From Ancalomicrobiaceae bacterium (GTDB taxonomy: Bacteria; Pseudomonadota; Alphaproteobacteria; Rhizobiales; Ancalomicrobiaceae), in assembly GCA_031291575.1 (NCBI GenBank), contig JARLIT010000263.1, positions 1 to 41,407 of the forward strand: a DNA stretch of 41,407 nucleotides. The letters are read 5' to 3'. Positions 1 to 7,471 of the stretch are shown one piece after another. Position 1 is the stretch's first letter; the number at the start of each line of letters is the position of its first letter. The position numbers and the translations under genes were made by a program. Below the pieces are notes generated by a model, which did not search any database, was not told the DNA's origin, and was given only the letters and a program-made list of their open reading frames with translations.

Positions 1-51
1 CGCCTGTCACCAACCGACCGGACGCGCGGGAACGCGCCGGGTCGCCAGGAG

Positions 52-76
52 AACGCGCTGCCAGTGCTTGAGTTCC
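52..76 (-). promoter_or_regulatory. EcfG-type (general stress response) promoter, leftward
   Basis: Read on the minus strand, GGAAC (76-72) is followed by exactly 16 bases and then CGTT (55-52). This matches the -35/-10 pattern of alphaproteobacterial EcfG sigma factors. It points out of the left edge, so its target gene is not visible. It is back to back with the promoter at 103-127. Confidence 0.7.
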
Positions 77-102
77 AAACACAGAAAGATATCGGCCGCA
101 GC

Positions 103-127
103 GGAACAAATCGCCGGTTGCTGCGTT
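103..127 (+). promoter_or_regulatory. EcfG-type promoter for the kinase/response-regulator operon
   Basis: GGAAC (103-107), a 16-base spacer and CGTT (124-127) match the EcfG promoter pattern perfectly. It faces the three-gene phosphorelay operon that begins at 368. That leaves an untranslated leader of roughly 230 bases, which is long but contains no better gene start. Confidence 0.7.
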
Positions 128-367
128 TAGTCGTGTGCCCGATCGGCAGCCAATTGCCGGATCCGGATGCGACGAGGACGATGCCGTGATCAACGCTTCG
201 CTACCGAGCGAATCCGCCGATTTCCACGATGCGCATCGGACAGGACCGATGGCGTGTCTGGCTACGCAGCGGGTGCCGTCGATCGGAAAACCGTCCCATG
301 CGATCAACCGCCTAGAGATATTTGATCGGGGTGGCGCGGCGGCGGCAACGGCAGAGAGGTCGGTCGT

Positions 368-1870
368 TTGATCAGGTTCGGGCCGCGCAGCTTTCTGGAA
401 CACAATGTGATCGTGCTTGGCTTGGGCGCGGTGGTGCTGTTTTCCATCGTGCTCACCTCATACATCTATTCGGATTTGGCTCAGCAACATGCGGCGGAAG
501 CGCTGCGCGCCTCGCGAGTCGACCGGTTGATCCTCGAGGTCGTCTCCGACCTGGTCGATGCGGAAACCGCGGAGCGCGGCTATGCAGTGACCGCGGAAAA
601 GCAGTACCTCGATCCCTGGCGGACGGCCGAGGGCGAATACAACAAAGATCTTCGGGAGTTGCGTGCCATGGCGATGCAGGTTGCCAACGGCACGCTGGTA
701 CCGACCTCGGCGTTCGACCGAATTGCCGCCCTCGGCGCGCACAAGCTCGAACTGGTCAAAGCCAATATCGCTCGCGTCGATGCCGGACGCTACGACGAGG
801 CGCGGCTCGCTATCTCGAGCGACGGGGCCAAGGACGTAATGGACGCCATCCGCGCGGAGGCGAAGAGCGTCAGGGCCACCTTCGCGGATTGGCGCAACAC
901 CCAGGCAGTCGAGATGCGCGGCAATGCGTCCACCCTGGTACTGCTCATCGTCATCGGTGCCGGGATGATCCTGGCGCTGGCCATCGGCAGCGGCATCTTC
1001 ATCATGCGCTACATGAGCGAACTTGATGCAACGCGGCGCGATCTGATCGACATCAACGCCGACCTTGAAGGCCGGGTCAAAGAGCGGGCCGAAAGCGTGC
1101 TGCGAGCCAATGAGGAGTTGCAGAGGTACGCCTATATCGTCGGCCATGACCTGCGGGGTCCACTGGTCAACATCATGGGATTCACCTCCGAACTGGAGAC
1201 CGCGGCAGAACGCGTTACGGCCTTTCTGGCGCGTATCGGCCCCGGCGTCGATGAGGCCGCTCACGCGGACGCGCTGCATGCGATGCACGAGGAAATCCCT
1301 GAAGCGATCACGTTCATCCGCTCGTCGATGACGCGGATGGACGCTCTCATTCGCGAGATCCTCAAGTTGTCGCGCGCCGGGCGGCGGACGCTAGAGCCTG
1401 AGCTGCTCGACCTCAATGCCGTTGTCACCGAATGCATCGATGCAATCCGGCAAACGTTCGCCGATGCGCAGGCACTGGTCGAGGTCGAGGGGCGGCTTCC
1501 GAGCCTGACCAGTGACCGCAGCGCCCTGCAGCAGATTCTCAGCAATCTCCTCGACAACGCCGCAAAATACCTCGACCCGTCACGGCCCGGTCACATCGTC
1601 GTCCGCGCCCGACACCGCCGCTCTGCCATCGTCATCGACGTCGAGGACAATGGCCGCGGTATTGCCGAAGCCGATCACGAGCGCATCTTCGAATTGTTTC
1701 GCCGCGCGGGAGTTCAGGATCGTCCGGGCGAGGGGATCGGCTTGGCCCATACACGCGCGCTGGCACGGCGCCTTGGTGGCGACGTCACCGTGGAAAGCGA
1801 CGGGCAGACAGGAACCACTTTTCATGTCACCATCGCGCGAGATCTGAGACTATGCATGCAGGAGCTTTGA
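368..1870 (+). CDS. Membrane sensor histidine kinase with CHASE3 domain
   Basis: A 500-residue inner-membrane sensor kinase. One membrane segment lies at about residues 14-34. A periplasmic CHASE3-like sensor domain follows (about 35-185), with the family-typical stretch DAETAERGY near residue 65. A second membrane segment lies at about 189-213, then a coiled coil. The phospho-accepting His260 sits in VGHDLRGPL. The ATPase domain has an N box (LLDNAAK, Asn397), a G1 box (DNGRGI, 427-432) and a G2 box (GEGIGLA, 454-460). TTG at 368 is the chosen start because GAGAGG lies just upstream. The stop is one base from the next gene, a receiver protein, so the two are an operon and probable partners. 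Expression is probably EcfG-dependent through the promoter at 103-127. The signal sensed is unknown. Confidence 0.9.
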   Translation: MIRFGPRSFLEHNVIVLGLGAVVLFSIVLTSYIYSDLAQQHAAEALRASRVDRLILEVVSDLVDAETAERGYAVTAEKQYLDPWRTAEGEYNKDLRELRAMAMQVANGTLVPTSAFDRIAALGAHKLELVKANIARVDAGRYDEARLAISSDGAKDVMDAIRAEAKSVRATFADWRNTQAVEMRGNASTLVLLIVIGAGMILALAIGSGIFIMRYMSELDATRRDLIDINADLEGRVKERAESVLRANEELQRYAYIVGHDLRGPLVNIMGFTSELETAAERVTAFLARIGPGVDEAAHADALHAMHEEIPEAITFIRSSMTRMDALIREILKLSRAGRRTLEPELLDLNAVVTECIDAIRQTFADAQALVEVEGRLPSLTSDRSALQQILSNLLDNAAKYLDPSRPGHIVVRARHRRSAIVIDVEDNGRGIAEADHERIFELFRRAGVQDRPGEGIGLAHTRALARRLGGDVTVESDGQTGTTFHVTIARDLRLCMQEL

Positions 1871-1871
1871 G

Positions 1872-2312
1872 ATGACCCGCCAGCCAAAGCCCGTTGTTAT
1901 CGTCATGATCGAAGATGACGATGGCCATGCGCGCCTGATCGACATCAATATCCGTCGTGCTGGTGTTACCAATGAGATCCAGTCGTTTCGCGATGGTTCG
2001 AGCGCGCTTAAGTTTTTACGTAGCCCTGCGGTAAGAGCAAACCAGGACCAGTCCTATCTCATTTTGCTTGATTTGAATTTACCTGACATGACCGGCATCG
2101 ACATTCTCGCCAAGCTCAAAGCTGACGAGACTTTGCGCAGGTCTCCGATCATCGTTTTGACAACCACAGATGATCAACGCGAGATCCAGCGGTGTTATGA
2201 CCTTGGCGCCAATGTCTACATCACCAAACCGCTGAATTACGACAGTTTTGCGCACGCCATCCGTCAACTCGGGCTGTTCCTGTCGGTGATGCAGATCCCG
2301 GAGGCCAACTGA
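1872..2312 (+). CDS. Single-domain response regulator (Rcp1-like)
   Basis: A 146-residue stand-alone receiver with no output domain. The acidic pocket is Glu14-Asp15-Asp16, the phospho-acceptor is Asp67 in LILLDLNLP, and the conserved Lys is at 119 in ITKPL. Size and the loop after the phospho-Asp resemble Rcp1-type receivers, which are often encoded beside CHASE3 or phytochrome kinases. It starts one base after the kinase stop, and its own stop overlaps the region immediately before the GTG of the next gene. It probably relays phosphate between the kinase upstream and the hybrid protein downstream; that direction is inference. Confidence 0.9.
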   Translation: MTRQPKPVVIVMIEDDDGHARLIDINIRRAGVTNEIQSFRDGSSALKFLRSPAVRANQDQSYLILLDLNLPDMTGIDILAKLKADETLRRSPIIVLTTTDDQREIQRCYDLGANVYITKPLNYDSFAHAIRQLGLFLSVMQIPEAN

Positions 2313-2313
2313 C

Positions 2314-3384
2314 GTGCCGTTTGGAACCGAAATCGCTGGCCCGGTTCGCGTCCTATACATCGAGGACGATCTGGCATTCGCGACGCTCGTCGGTCGCGCG
2401 CTGAAGCGACGCGGCTATGAGATGGTTCATGCCGCCTCGGGGGACGCGGGACTGGCCCGGCTGAGCGCGGGCGATATCGATGTCATCGCTCTCGACCACA
2501 CGCTGCCGGGCGAGACCGGTATTGACATTCTGGGCAGGGTCGGTGGCCGCGCGACGAGACCGCCCATCGTCTACGTCACGGCGACGAGCGATGCCCGTAT
2601 CGCCGTCGATGCCTTGAAGCGCGGCGCCGATGACTATGTGGTGAAGGACGTCGCCGGCGACTTCCTCGATCTTCTGATCGCCGCAATCGAACAATCGCTC
2701 GAACGATGGCGGCTGAAGCGTCTGAAGGTCGAAGCGGAGCAGGCCGTTCGAGTGGCGCGCGACCGTGCCGAGATGCTGCTGAAGGAGGTCAACCACCGGG
2801 TTGCCAACTCGCTCGGTCTCGTCGCGGCCATGGTTCGCATGCAGGCCTCCGTCATCAGCGATCCCTCTGCGATCCAGGCGTTGCAGGAGACGCAGGCTCG
2901 CATTTCGGCGATCGCCGGCGTGCATCGCCACCTGTACACGTCGTCCGACGTCGGCGAGGTCGAATTGGCCCGATACTTGTCCCACTTCATCGGCGAACTG
3001 GAAGCCTCCTTGTCCGGATCCGATAGCAAGCTGCGGATATCGGCCAAGATGGACGATCTGCGCGTCACCACCGACCGGGCGGTGGCGCTTGGCGTCATTG
3101 TCAGCGAACTGGTGACGAACGCGTTCAAATATGCCTATGCCGACGCCGGCAGCGGCGAAGTTCGGGTTAGCCTCGCTGCCTGCAACGACGGACGAGCTCG
3201 AGTCGAGGTTTCGGACGACGGCGTCGGCTTCGATCCGCATGCGCCATCGCAAGGCACCGGGCTGGGATCACGCATCCTCATGGCCATGGCCAGGGCGCTG
3301 GATGCGGACGTTGCTTATGTGGCGCAAGCGCATGGAACGACCGTCACCGTCGATTTTCCGCTGGCACCGACCGCGGCGCCCTGA
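2314..3384 (+). CDS. Receiver-HisKA_2 hybrid histidine kinase
   Basis: A 356-residue soluble protein. An N-terminal receiver (about 10-125) has Asp18-Asp19, phospho-acceptor Asp61 in IALDHTLPGETG and Lys111. It is followed by a HisKA_2-type kinase: the H box is EVNHRVANSL with His161, the N box is SELVTNAFKYAY with Asn269, and the G boxes are DDGVGFDP and GTGLGSRI. The start is GTG at 2314, directly after the preceding stop. HisKA_2/HWE kinases are the usual donors to PhyR, the anti-anti-sigma factor of the general stress response. With an EcfG-type promoter upstream of the operon and nepR-ecfG nearby, a role in feeding the stress response is plausible but inferred. No phyR lies in the window. 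Confidence 0.88.
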   Translation: MPFGTEIAGPVRVLYIEDDLAFATLVGRALKRRGYEMVHAASGDAGLARLSAGDIDVIALDHTLPGETGIDILGRVGGRATRPPIVYVTATSDARIAVDALKRGADDYVVKDVAGDFLDLLIAAIEQSLERWRLKRLKVEAEQAVRVARDRAEMLLKEVNHRVANSLGLVAAMVRMQASVISDPSAIQALQETQARISAIAGVHRHLYTSSDVGEVELARYLSHFIGELEASLSGSDSKLRISAKMDDLRVTTDRAVALGVIVSELVTNAFKYAYADAGSGEVRVSLAACNDGRARVEVSDDGVGFDPHAPSQGTGLGSRILMAMARALDADVAYVAQAHGTTVTVDFPLAPTAAP

Positions 3385-3425
3385 CCGGCGCCGAATGGCG
3401 AAGGCTGTCAGTGGATTCCGATGCC

Positions 3426-3719
3426 TCACCGCAGCAGGACTCGGTCGTGCATCGCCGATGCCGTGAGCACCATGCCCGGCTCATTCCGCCCGGACGTGCC
3501 CTTCAGGCCCGTCGCCGCGACCGGAACGACCACACTTGGCGGACCGTCGCGGACGGTCTTGAACGCGATCGAACAGGCCTTTGGCGGACAGTCGCTTGCG
3601 GCTTCGACTTGTGGCCGCTCGGGCCCAGGGCCCGCCTTGGCGAGCATCGACACCCCTGCCGCGCTCAGCAGCAACAGCAGACCCAGCATTGTCACGGCGT
3701 TTAATCTTGGGTCGTTCAT
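3426..3719 (-). CDS. Small hypothetical protein with N-terminal membrane segment or signal peptide
   Basis: 97 residues with one hydrophobic stretch (about 9-28, leucine-rich, ending SAAGVSMLAKA) that could be a signal peptide or anchor. A polar tail with two cysteines follows (DCPPKAC). I do not recognise the family. The ATG at 3719 is preceded by AGGAGG, a strong ribosome binding site, which is the main reason to call it real. It lies 45 bases downstream of the frameshifted membrane gene on the same strand, so both may be transcribed from the EcfG-type promoter at 4414-4438. It converges with the hybrid kinase gene. Confidence 0.6.
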   Translation of the reverse strand: MNDPRLNAVTMLGLLLLLSAAGVSMLAKAGPGPERPQVEAASDCPPKACSIAFKTVRDGPPSVVVPVAATGLKGTSGRNEPGMVLTASAMHDRVLLR

Positions 3720-3764
3720 GACGACAACCTCCTGTGACTGCGTCGACGTTGCGGCGCCGAACCA

Positions 3765-4169
3765 CTAGTCCCTTGCGCTGGTCAGCCGGCGGGCAAGCCA
3801 GAAGCCGATGCCGGCCACTGCAATCAAGTTGGCCGCGCGCGTGTGTCGCGCCGCCATCGTTATCGCCGGCGGTCCGAACGTCGCCACCGCGCTCGCCGCC
3901 ATGGCGCAGCGCAGATCGCACGGGTGCGGGAGGCGTACCAGACGGCCAGCGCCGCCGAGATCCCAGTGAGAGCAAACAGGCCAGCCGCCACGATGAAGCT
4001 GGCGACAGTCGGCGGATAGTATTCCGCCAGCAGCAACACCAGCCCGTAGGCGGTAAAGCCGAGGCCGATGAAGCCGAAGGCGCCGGGCCAGTACGACGAC
4101 GGCAAGGATGCCTTTGCCGCGGCTGGACATGGCCGACAGATCGATGCCGAACAATCGGGCAAACATCAT
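3765..4169 (-). pseudogene. Small membrane protein gene with two compensating frameshifts
   Basis: Read from ATG at 4169, the frame begins MMFARLFGID and is plausible for about 28 residues. Near 4081-4084 an extra base throws it out. In the neighbouring frame a clear membrane stretch continues (AFGFIGLGFTAYGLVLLLAE, then ASFIVAAGLFALTGISAAL). Near 3912-3930 an opposite shift restores the first frame, which ends with another hydrophobic segment (NLIAVAGIGFWLARRL). Undoing both shifts would give one protein of about 135 residues. The layout resembles small holin-like/DUF1469 membrane proteins, though I cannot confirm the family. The start overlaps the preceding small gene in ATGA. Either the gene is decaying or the sequence has two single-base errors. 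Confidence 0.6.
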
Positions 4170-4318
4170 CGGCGCGCCCCCGGCAGGGCGCCACACACGC
4201 CGACGAGCCGAACGACCAGGCCGATGCCGACCAAGCGCGCGTCGATCGCCGCAACACCGTGCTCATCGCCCAAGTCGCGGCCCAAGTCGCGCGTGGCCTT
4301 GCGGGCTTTACTTGGCAT
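4166..4318 (-). CDS. Small hypothetical protein, first gene after an EcfG-type promoter
   Basis: A 50-residue frame starting at ATG 4318 with AAAGGA placed well upstream. The N-terminus is basic and polar (MPSKARKATRDLGRDLG) and the C-terminal half is hydrophobic (around ARLVGIGLVVRLVGVCGAL). Its stop overlaps the start of the membrane gene at 4169 in ATGA, suggesting translational coupling. The EcfG-type promoter at 4414-4438 lies about 95 bases upstream. I do not recognise the family. Given the frameshifts in the next gene, this frame may also be damaged. Confidence 0.45.
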   Translation of the reverse strand: MPSKARKATRDLGRDLGDEHGVAAIDARLVGIGLVVRLVGVCGALPGARR

Positions 4319-4625
4319 AGCGATTTCCTTTCTGATTTCAGCGCGACGCGATCGAAGACGGCTGAAACTTGCCGGCCTTCGGACAATCGGTCGCCGCCCG
4401 ACATCAGCTAAGGAACGTGAAGATCTCTGTCCGGTTCCATCCGTCCGCACGGCGGAGGGGAATTTGCTGCATTTGCCGCATCTGTGATCGACGCAGCCGC
4501 ATTTACGCTTTGGCATGCGTCCGGCAGTGCCGCCGGCACAGCCAACGCGAACACGACCGACGACGCGCACCGATGCGAAGCTCGAAGCCAGCAATCCGGC
4601 CCGGTCGGCGCGGCTTCCACGAGCG
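4319..4625. other. Non-coding gap between ecfG end and the small-gene promoter
   Basis: About 300 bases without a supported gene. The only signal I see is the leftward EcfG-type promoter at 4414-4438. Open frames here on both strands look like GC-rich shadows, with no ribosome binding site and no recognisable family. No clear terminator hairpin with a T-run follows ecfG. Confidence 0.5.
4414..4438 (-). promoter_or_regulatory. EcfG-type promoter for the small membrane gene set
   Basis: On the minus strand GGAAC (4438-4434), a 16-base spacer and CGTT (4417-4414) match the EcfG pattern exactly. It faces the genes at 4318-3426. Because it lies beyond the end of ecfG, these genes have their own stress promoter and need not rely on readthrough. 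Confidence 0.7.
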
Positions 4626-5183
4626 CTATGCGGCTGGCGGACGACCGGAACCGCTGGCGACGTCGACGTGAACGTCGGGGCCATAGTCGCTCGCACCGTC
4701 GACGGCGAGAAGCGTCATCAGCCGCTGTCGGGCCCGGTTGACGCGACTCTTGATCGTGCCGACCGCGCAGCCACAGATTTCGGCGGCCTCCTCATAGGAG
4801 AAGCCGGATGCGCCGATCAAGATCAGAGCCTCGCGCTGATCGTCCGGCAGCCGCTTCAGCGCAGTTTGGAAGTCGGCCATGTCGAGGTGTCCGTGCTGCG
4901 TCGGATGGCTGACGACGGACGCGGCATGGGCACCGTCCACGTCCTGCACTTCGCGCTGCAGTTTGCGGAATTGGCTGAAGAACGTGTTGCGCATGATCGT
5001 GAATAGCCACGCGCGCAAGGATGTGCCCGGAGTGAACGAAGCATGGGCGGCCCAGGCCTTCATCAGCGTCTCCTGGACCAGATCGTCGGCGCGGTCGAGC
5101 GAGCCGGCGAGCGATATGGCGAAGGCTCTCAGAGCGGGCAGTTCACGCAGCAGCCCGTCCTTCAGAGCGGAGACGTCGCTCAT
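4626..5183 (-). CDS. ecfG: EcfG-family RNA polymerase sigma factor (general stress response)
   Basis: A 185-residue ECF sigma factor. Region 2 spans about residues 13-80 with the core-binding stretch RADDLVQETLMKAW (31-44). Region 4 spans about 105-160 with a helix-turn-helix (FSYEEAAEICGCAVGTIKSRV). There is no extra C-terminal domain, only a short polar tail. It would direct polymerase to GGAAC/CGTT promoters. Its start codon overlaps the nepR stop in ATGA, so sigma and anti-sigma are translationally coupled, as in many alphaproteobacteria. In that system NepR holds EcfG inactive until phosphorylated PhyR titrates NepR. An EcfG-type promoter at 5455-5479 upstream of nepR implies positive autoregulation. 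Confidence 0.92.
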   Translation of the reverse strand: MSDVSALKDGLLRELPALRAFAISLAGSLDRADDLVQETLMKAWAAHASFTPGTSLRAWLFTIMRNTFFSQFRKLQREVQDVDGAHAASVVSHPTQHGHLDMADFQTALKRLPDDQREALILIGASGFSYEEAAEICGCAVGTIKSRVNRARQRLMTLLAVDGASDYGPDVHVDVASGSGRPPAA

Positions 5184-5380
5184 GTATCCCCCTCTTGGCT
5201 GGTCTCGGCACGCCTGGACCGCTCTCGGTGCTCCATTTCCTCCAGCAGCGCAAGAAAGCGCTGCGGGACCGGTTCGGACGCGATGGAACTGTAGAATTGG
5301 CGCAGCTGTTCGCCCAGGTGCAGTTGAATGCGCGGCCCCATCACCGGCTGGTCGAAAATGGTTTGCTTCTGGCGCGTCAT
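5180..5380 (-). CDS. nepR: NepR-family anti-sigma factor
   Basis: A 66-residue protein carrying the NepR signature: LGEQLRQFYSSIASEPVPQR followed by FLALLEEME. These are the two short helices that wrap around EcfG. I chose ATG at 5380 (MTRQKQT), which has GGAG just upstream. An in-frame GTG at 5440 would start only about 15 bases past the -10 element of the promoter at 5455-5479, so it is unlikely. The stop overlaps the ecfG start by four bases. Its partner switch PhyR is not in the window. Confidence 0.92.
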   Translation of the reverse strand: MTRQKQTIFDQPVMGPRIQLHLGEQLRQFYSSIASEPVPQRFLALLEEMEHRERSRRAETSQEGDT

Positions 5381-5454
5381 TGCTCCGGTTTCCGTTGGTG
5401 GCCCGAATTCGGGAGGGAGTTTGCCGAGGCTACAGATCACTCCGATATAGTCAA

Positions 5455-5479
5455 AACGCCCGAGGCGTCTTTCGGTTCC
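5455..5479 (-). promoter_or_regulatory. EcfG-type promoter of nepR-ecfG (autoregulation)
   Basis: On the minus strand GGAAC (5479-5475), 16 bases, CGTT (5458-5455). The -10 lies about 75 bases before the nepR ATG. A perfect EcfG site ahead of ecfG itself is the standard autoregulatory arrangement of the general stress response. Confidence 0.8.
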
Positions 5480-5719
5480 GGAAATTCTTCAGTTCGTCGG
5501 GAGCCACCGATGACCCCAGCGCGTTTTGCGGGCTGGGCTGCTCCTGGGAGGGCGCAATGCCCGAACGCGCCACGAAACGGTCGCACTGGTCACAAAGCAG
5601 CACGCACGAGACCTGCGCAAATGGCGTCTTCTTGCAACAAGGCGTGAACCGCGAGCTGTGCGTGGCTGCATCGCACGTTGTCCATAAGCACGCGAGGCGA
5701 TCAGATCGATGTCATCTCC

Positions 5720-5744
5720 GGAACCGAATTGCGACTTGCGCGTT
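5720..5744 (+). promoter_or_regulatory. EcfG-type promoter of the general stress protein gene
   Basis: GGAAC (5720-5724), a 16-base spacer and CGTT (5741-5744) match the pattern exactly. The next supported rightward gene starts at 5891, leaving a leader of about 140 bases. Confidence 0.75.
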
Positions 5745-5890
5745 GTTGGGATGAAACCGAAACGGAGATCGCAACGCGGATCCAAAACACCGTCGTAGCA
5801 TCCGATGCATGACTGCGTGGCGGATGAGCCCTGTGAATGTCTTCGCTAGGGCCTTGCGCTTGCGGCTCTATCCAGCTGGGAGTTCGCGAT

Positions 5891-6385
5891 ATGCACCTGA
5901 ATTCAGAAGCCGAGCGCGATGCGCTCGACGCGCTTTGGCGTCGTGTGGCCGACCTTGGCGTGGTGATGTTTGGCACCGGCATGGCGACCAGTCCGTTGCG
6001 GCCGATGCGGCCGTTCGCAAGTCGCGACGAATGCGCAATCTGGTTCTTCCTGCATCGATCCTCGCAGCTCAACTCCGAAATCGGCGAAGGTTGCGCGGCC
6101 CATCTCGTCCTCATCGACGGGGCGACCTATGCCTCTGTGATCGGTCGTGCCGAGCCGACACTGTCGCAAATGCATGTCGACCTATACTGGTCGGCTCCCG
6201 TCGCCGCGATGTTCCCGGCTGGCAAGGACGACCCGGATCTCGTGCTGCTGCGCTTCACACCGCAGCGCGGCTGGCTGTGGAATGCCTCCGCCCATGCGGT
6301 GCCCTTCAGCCTGGAAATGGCGCTGGCTGGGCTGATAGGTGACCCGCAAGACGCGCCGACTGCCTCCAAGGAGGTCAGCTTTTGA
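5891..6385 (+). CDS. Pyridoxamine 5'-phosphate oxidase-like general stress protein
   Basis: A 164-residue protein resembling the split-barrel flavin-binding family of general stress protein 26. Family-like stretches are VVMFGTGMATSPLRPM near the N-terminus, ECAIWFFLHRSSQLNSEI in the middle, and a C-terminal WNASAHAVPFSLEMAL segment. ATG at 5891 (MHLNSEAERDA) is preferred over an upstream in-frame ATG at 5837 because GGGAG lies about nine bases before it. Members of this family in alphaproteobacteria are frequent general-stress targets. The perfect EcfG-type promoter at 5720-5744 supports that here. The exact substrate is unknown. Confidence 0.8.
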   Translation: MHLNSEAERDALDALWRRVADLGVVMFGTGMATSPLRPMRPFASRDECAIWFFLHRSSQLNSEIGEGCAAHLVLIDGATYASVIGRAEPTLSQMHVDLYWSAPVAAMFPAGKDDPDLVLLRFTPQRGWLWNASAHAVPFSLEMALAGLIGDPQDAPTASKEVSF

Positions 6386-6513
6386 CCGCCTGCAATCCAC
6401 ATGAATCGTCTTGAGGCGGGAGACACGGGGCCAATGGTTTCCCGAACCGGGGTATCGTTTCATTTGATGATCTTGACAAGCCCTTGATCGATAACGACCG
6501 TGGAGGGAACGCC

Positions 6514-6672
6514 ATGACACTCGGCACAGTGATTTTGATCATTCTCGTACTGGTATTGATCGGCTCACTGCCCTCCTGGCCGTATAGTCAAGGCTGGGGA
6601 TACTATCCGAGCGGCGGCACGGGGCTGATCGTACTCGTGCTTCTGCTCTTCGTTCTGTCAGGCCGGATGTGA
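6514..6672 (+). CDS. DUF3309 small membrane protein
   Basis: 52 residues with two hydrophobic segments (TVILIILVLVLIGSLP and GLIVLVLLLFVLSG) separated by a conserved aromatic/glycine loop (WPYSQGWGYYPSGG). This is the pattern of the DUF3309 family, common in proteobacteria and of unknown function. ATG at 6514 has GGAGGG eight bases upstream. It probably sits in the inner membrane. I see no perfect EcfG promoter directly upstream, although it neighbours stress genes. Confidence 0.85.
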   Translation: MTLGTVILIILVLVLIGSLPSWPYSQGWGYYPSGGTGLIVLVLLLFVLSGRM

Positions 6673-6778
6673 CCGGCGCTCCGCCAAGGTCCCATTGTTC
6701 GCCCTATCACCGCGCTGCCGGCGGCACGAGCCCGACAGCGGAATTCACCAACATCTTTGACGACGGAAAGGACAGATC

Positions 6779-7051
6779 ATGTTGAAAGCGGCTTCTTGTC
6801 TTGCTGTGCTCGCTGCGCTCTCGCTCGGCGCCTGCGCGACGTCTCCCGACCAACGGACGGTGAACGGAGCCTTGATTGGTGGAACCACGGGCGCCGTGAT
6901 TGGCGGTGTCACCACCCATACGCCCGGCGGAGCGATCGTCGGCGGCGTGATCGGCGCGACGACTGGAGCCGTCATCGCCGATGCAACGCGGCCGCATTAT
7001 GACTGCCATTGGAGCGAGCGACTGGGCCGTCGTGTCTGCCACCGGGCCTGA
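6779..7051 (+). CDS. Small lipoprotein with glycine-zipper repeats
   Basis: 90 residues. An N-terminal signal peptide ends in a lipobox (LGAC, lipidated Cys19). It is followed by glycine-zipper motifs that alternate small residues (GALIGGTTGAVIGGV, GGAIVGGVIGATTGAVIA) and a short basic C-terminal piece with two cysteines. Proteins of this kind are membrane-anchored and often stress-induced; the precise role is unknown. AAGGA precedes the ATG at a good distance. It is the last gene before a long non-coding stretch. Confidence 0.85.
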   Translation: MLKAASCLAVLAALSLGACATSPDQRTVNGALIGGTTGAVIGGVTTHTPGGAIVGGVIGATTGAVIADATRPHYDCHWSERLGRRVCHRA

Positions 7052-7379
7052 TACGATGCGAGCCTCTGTCCGTGCGAAAGCCCGGATGGGGGCTGGCCCG
7101 GTCTGTATTGGCCAGTCTGTGCTGGACCTCCAATTCTGGCGAATGATGCCATGTGACGTACCTGACCGGCTTCGGGCGCACGCTCTGGCGCTGGCCAAAT
7201 GGTCGCGCCGCGACGATGCCGGCCCGACGCCCCCCGACATTGGGCAGGGTACGGCGCCGACCGGCCACCATCGATCGAGGCACCGCATCGAGGCCCATTC
7301 CCCTGGTGGCCGCAGATGGGCCATCGCCGACGTCGGTGACGGCGTCATGCCGAGACCGTGGCCCTCGGGCGTCCCCGGA

Positions 7380-7459
7380 TCTAGTGGAGCGAATTTGACA
7401 TTTGAGTCCCAGGGAGATGCGCGGCCAAACTCAAATGTCAAATTCAAAGCTCCACTAGA
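7380..7459. repeat. Palindromic element 1 (long hairpin)
   Basis: The left arm at 7380-7407 (begins TCTAGTGGAGC, continues GAATTTGACATTTGAGT) and the right arm at 7429-7459 are near-perfect inverted copies. The right arm has three extra bases. The arms enclose a loop of about 21 bases. The outer ends are CTAGTGG and CCACTAG. No transposase is nearby, so it resembles a small non-autonomous element or an intergenic palindrome. Confidence 0.75.
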
Positions 7460-7471
7460 ATCGATGAATTG

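Larger units (their letters stand above)
1..367. other. Left-edge non-coding stretch with divergent stress promoters
   Basis: No convincing gene is seen here. The stretch holds two back-to-back EcfG-type promoters (52-76 leftward, 103-127 rightward) and what would be a leader of about 240 bases for the kinase gene at 368. An open frame at 135-371 starts with GTG, has no clear ribosome binding site and resembles no family I know, so it is not called. The first 50 bases would be the 5' leader of a leftward gene lying outside the window. Confidence 0.6.
5381..5890. other. Intergenic region between nepR and the stress protein gene, two outward stress promoters
   Basis: Holds the leftward promoter at 5455-5479 and the rightward promoter at 5720-5744. 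Between them (5480-5719) I see no supported gene. In related genomes phyR often sits opposite nepR, but nothing here resembles a PhyR receiver or sigma-like domain. A 46-residue frame at 5510-5647 has no family resemblance and is not called. Confidence 0.5.

Noticed and set aside
135..371. 78-codon open frame between the left-edge promoters and the kinase gene
   Set aside because: GTG start, no clear ribosome binding site, no family resemblance, overlaps the kinase start; probably leader sequence.
2325..2349. GGAAC inside the hybrid kinase gene
   Set aside because: No CGTT at 16 or 17 bases; internal to a coding region.
5510..5647. 46-codon frame between nepR and the stress protein gene
   Set aside because: No recognisable family and no strong start signal; I looked for PhyR here and did not find it.
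5751..5798. 15-codon frame just after the 5720 promoter
   Set aside because: No ribosome binding site, too short to support, unusually basic composition.
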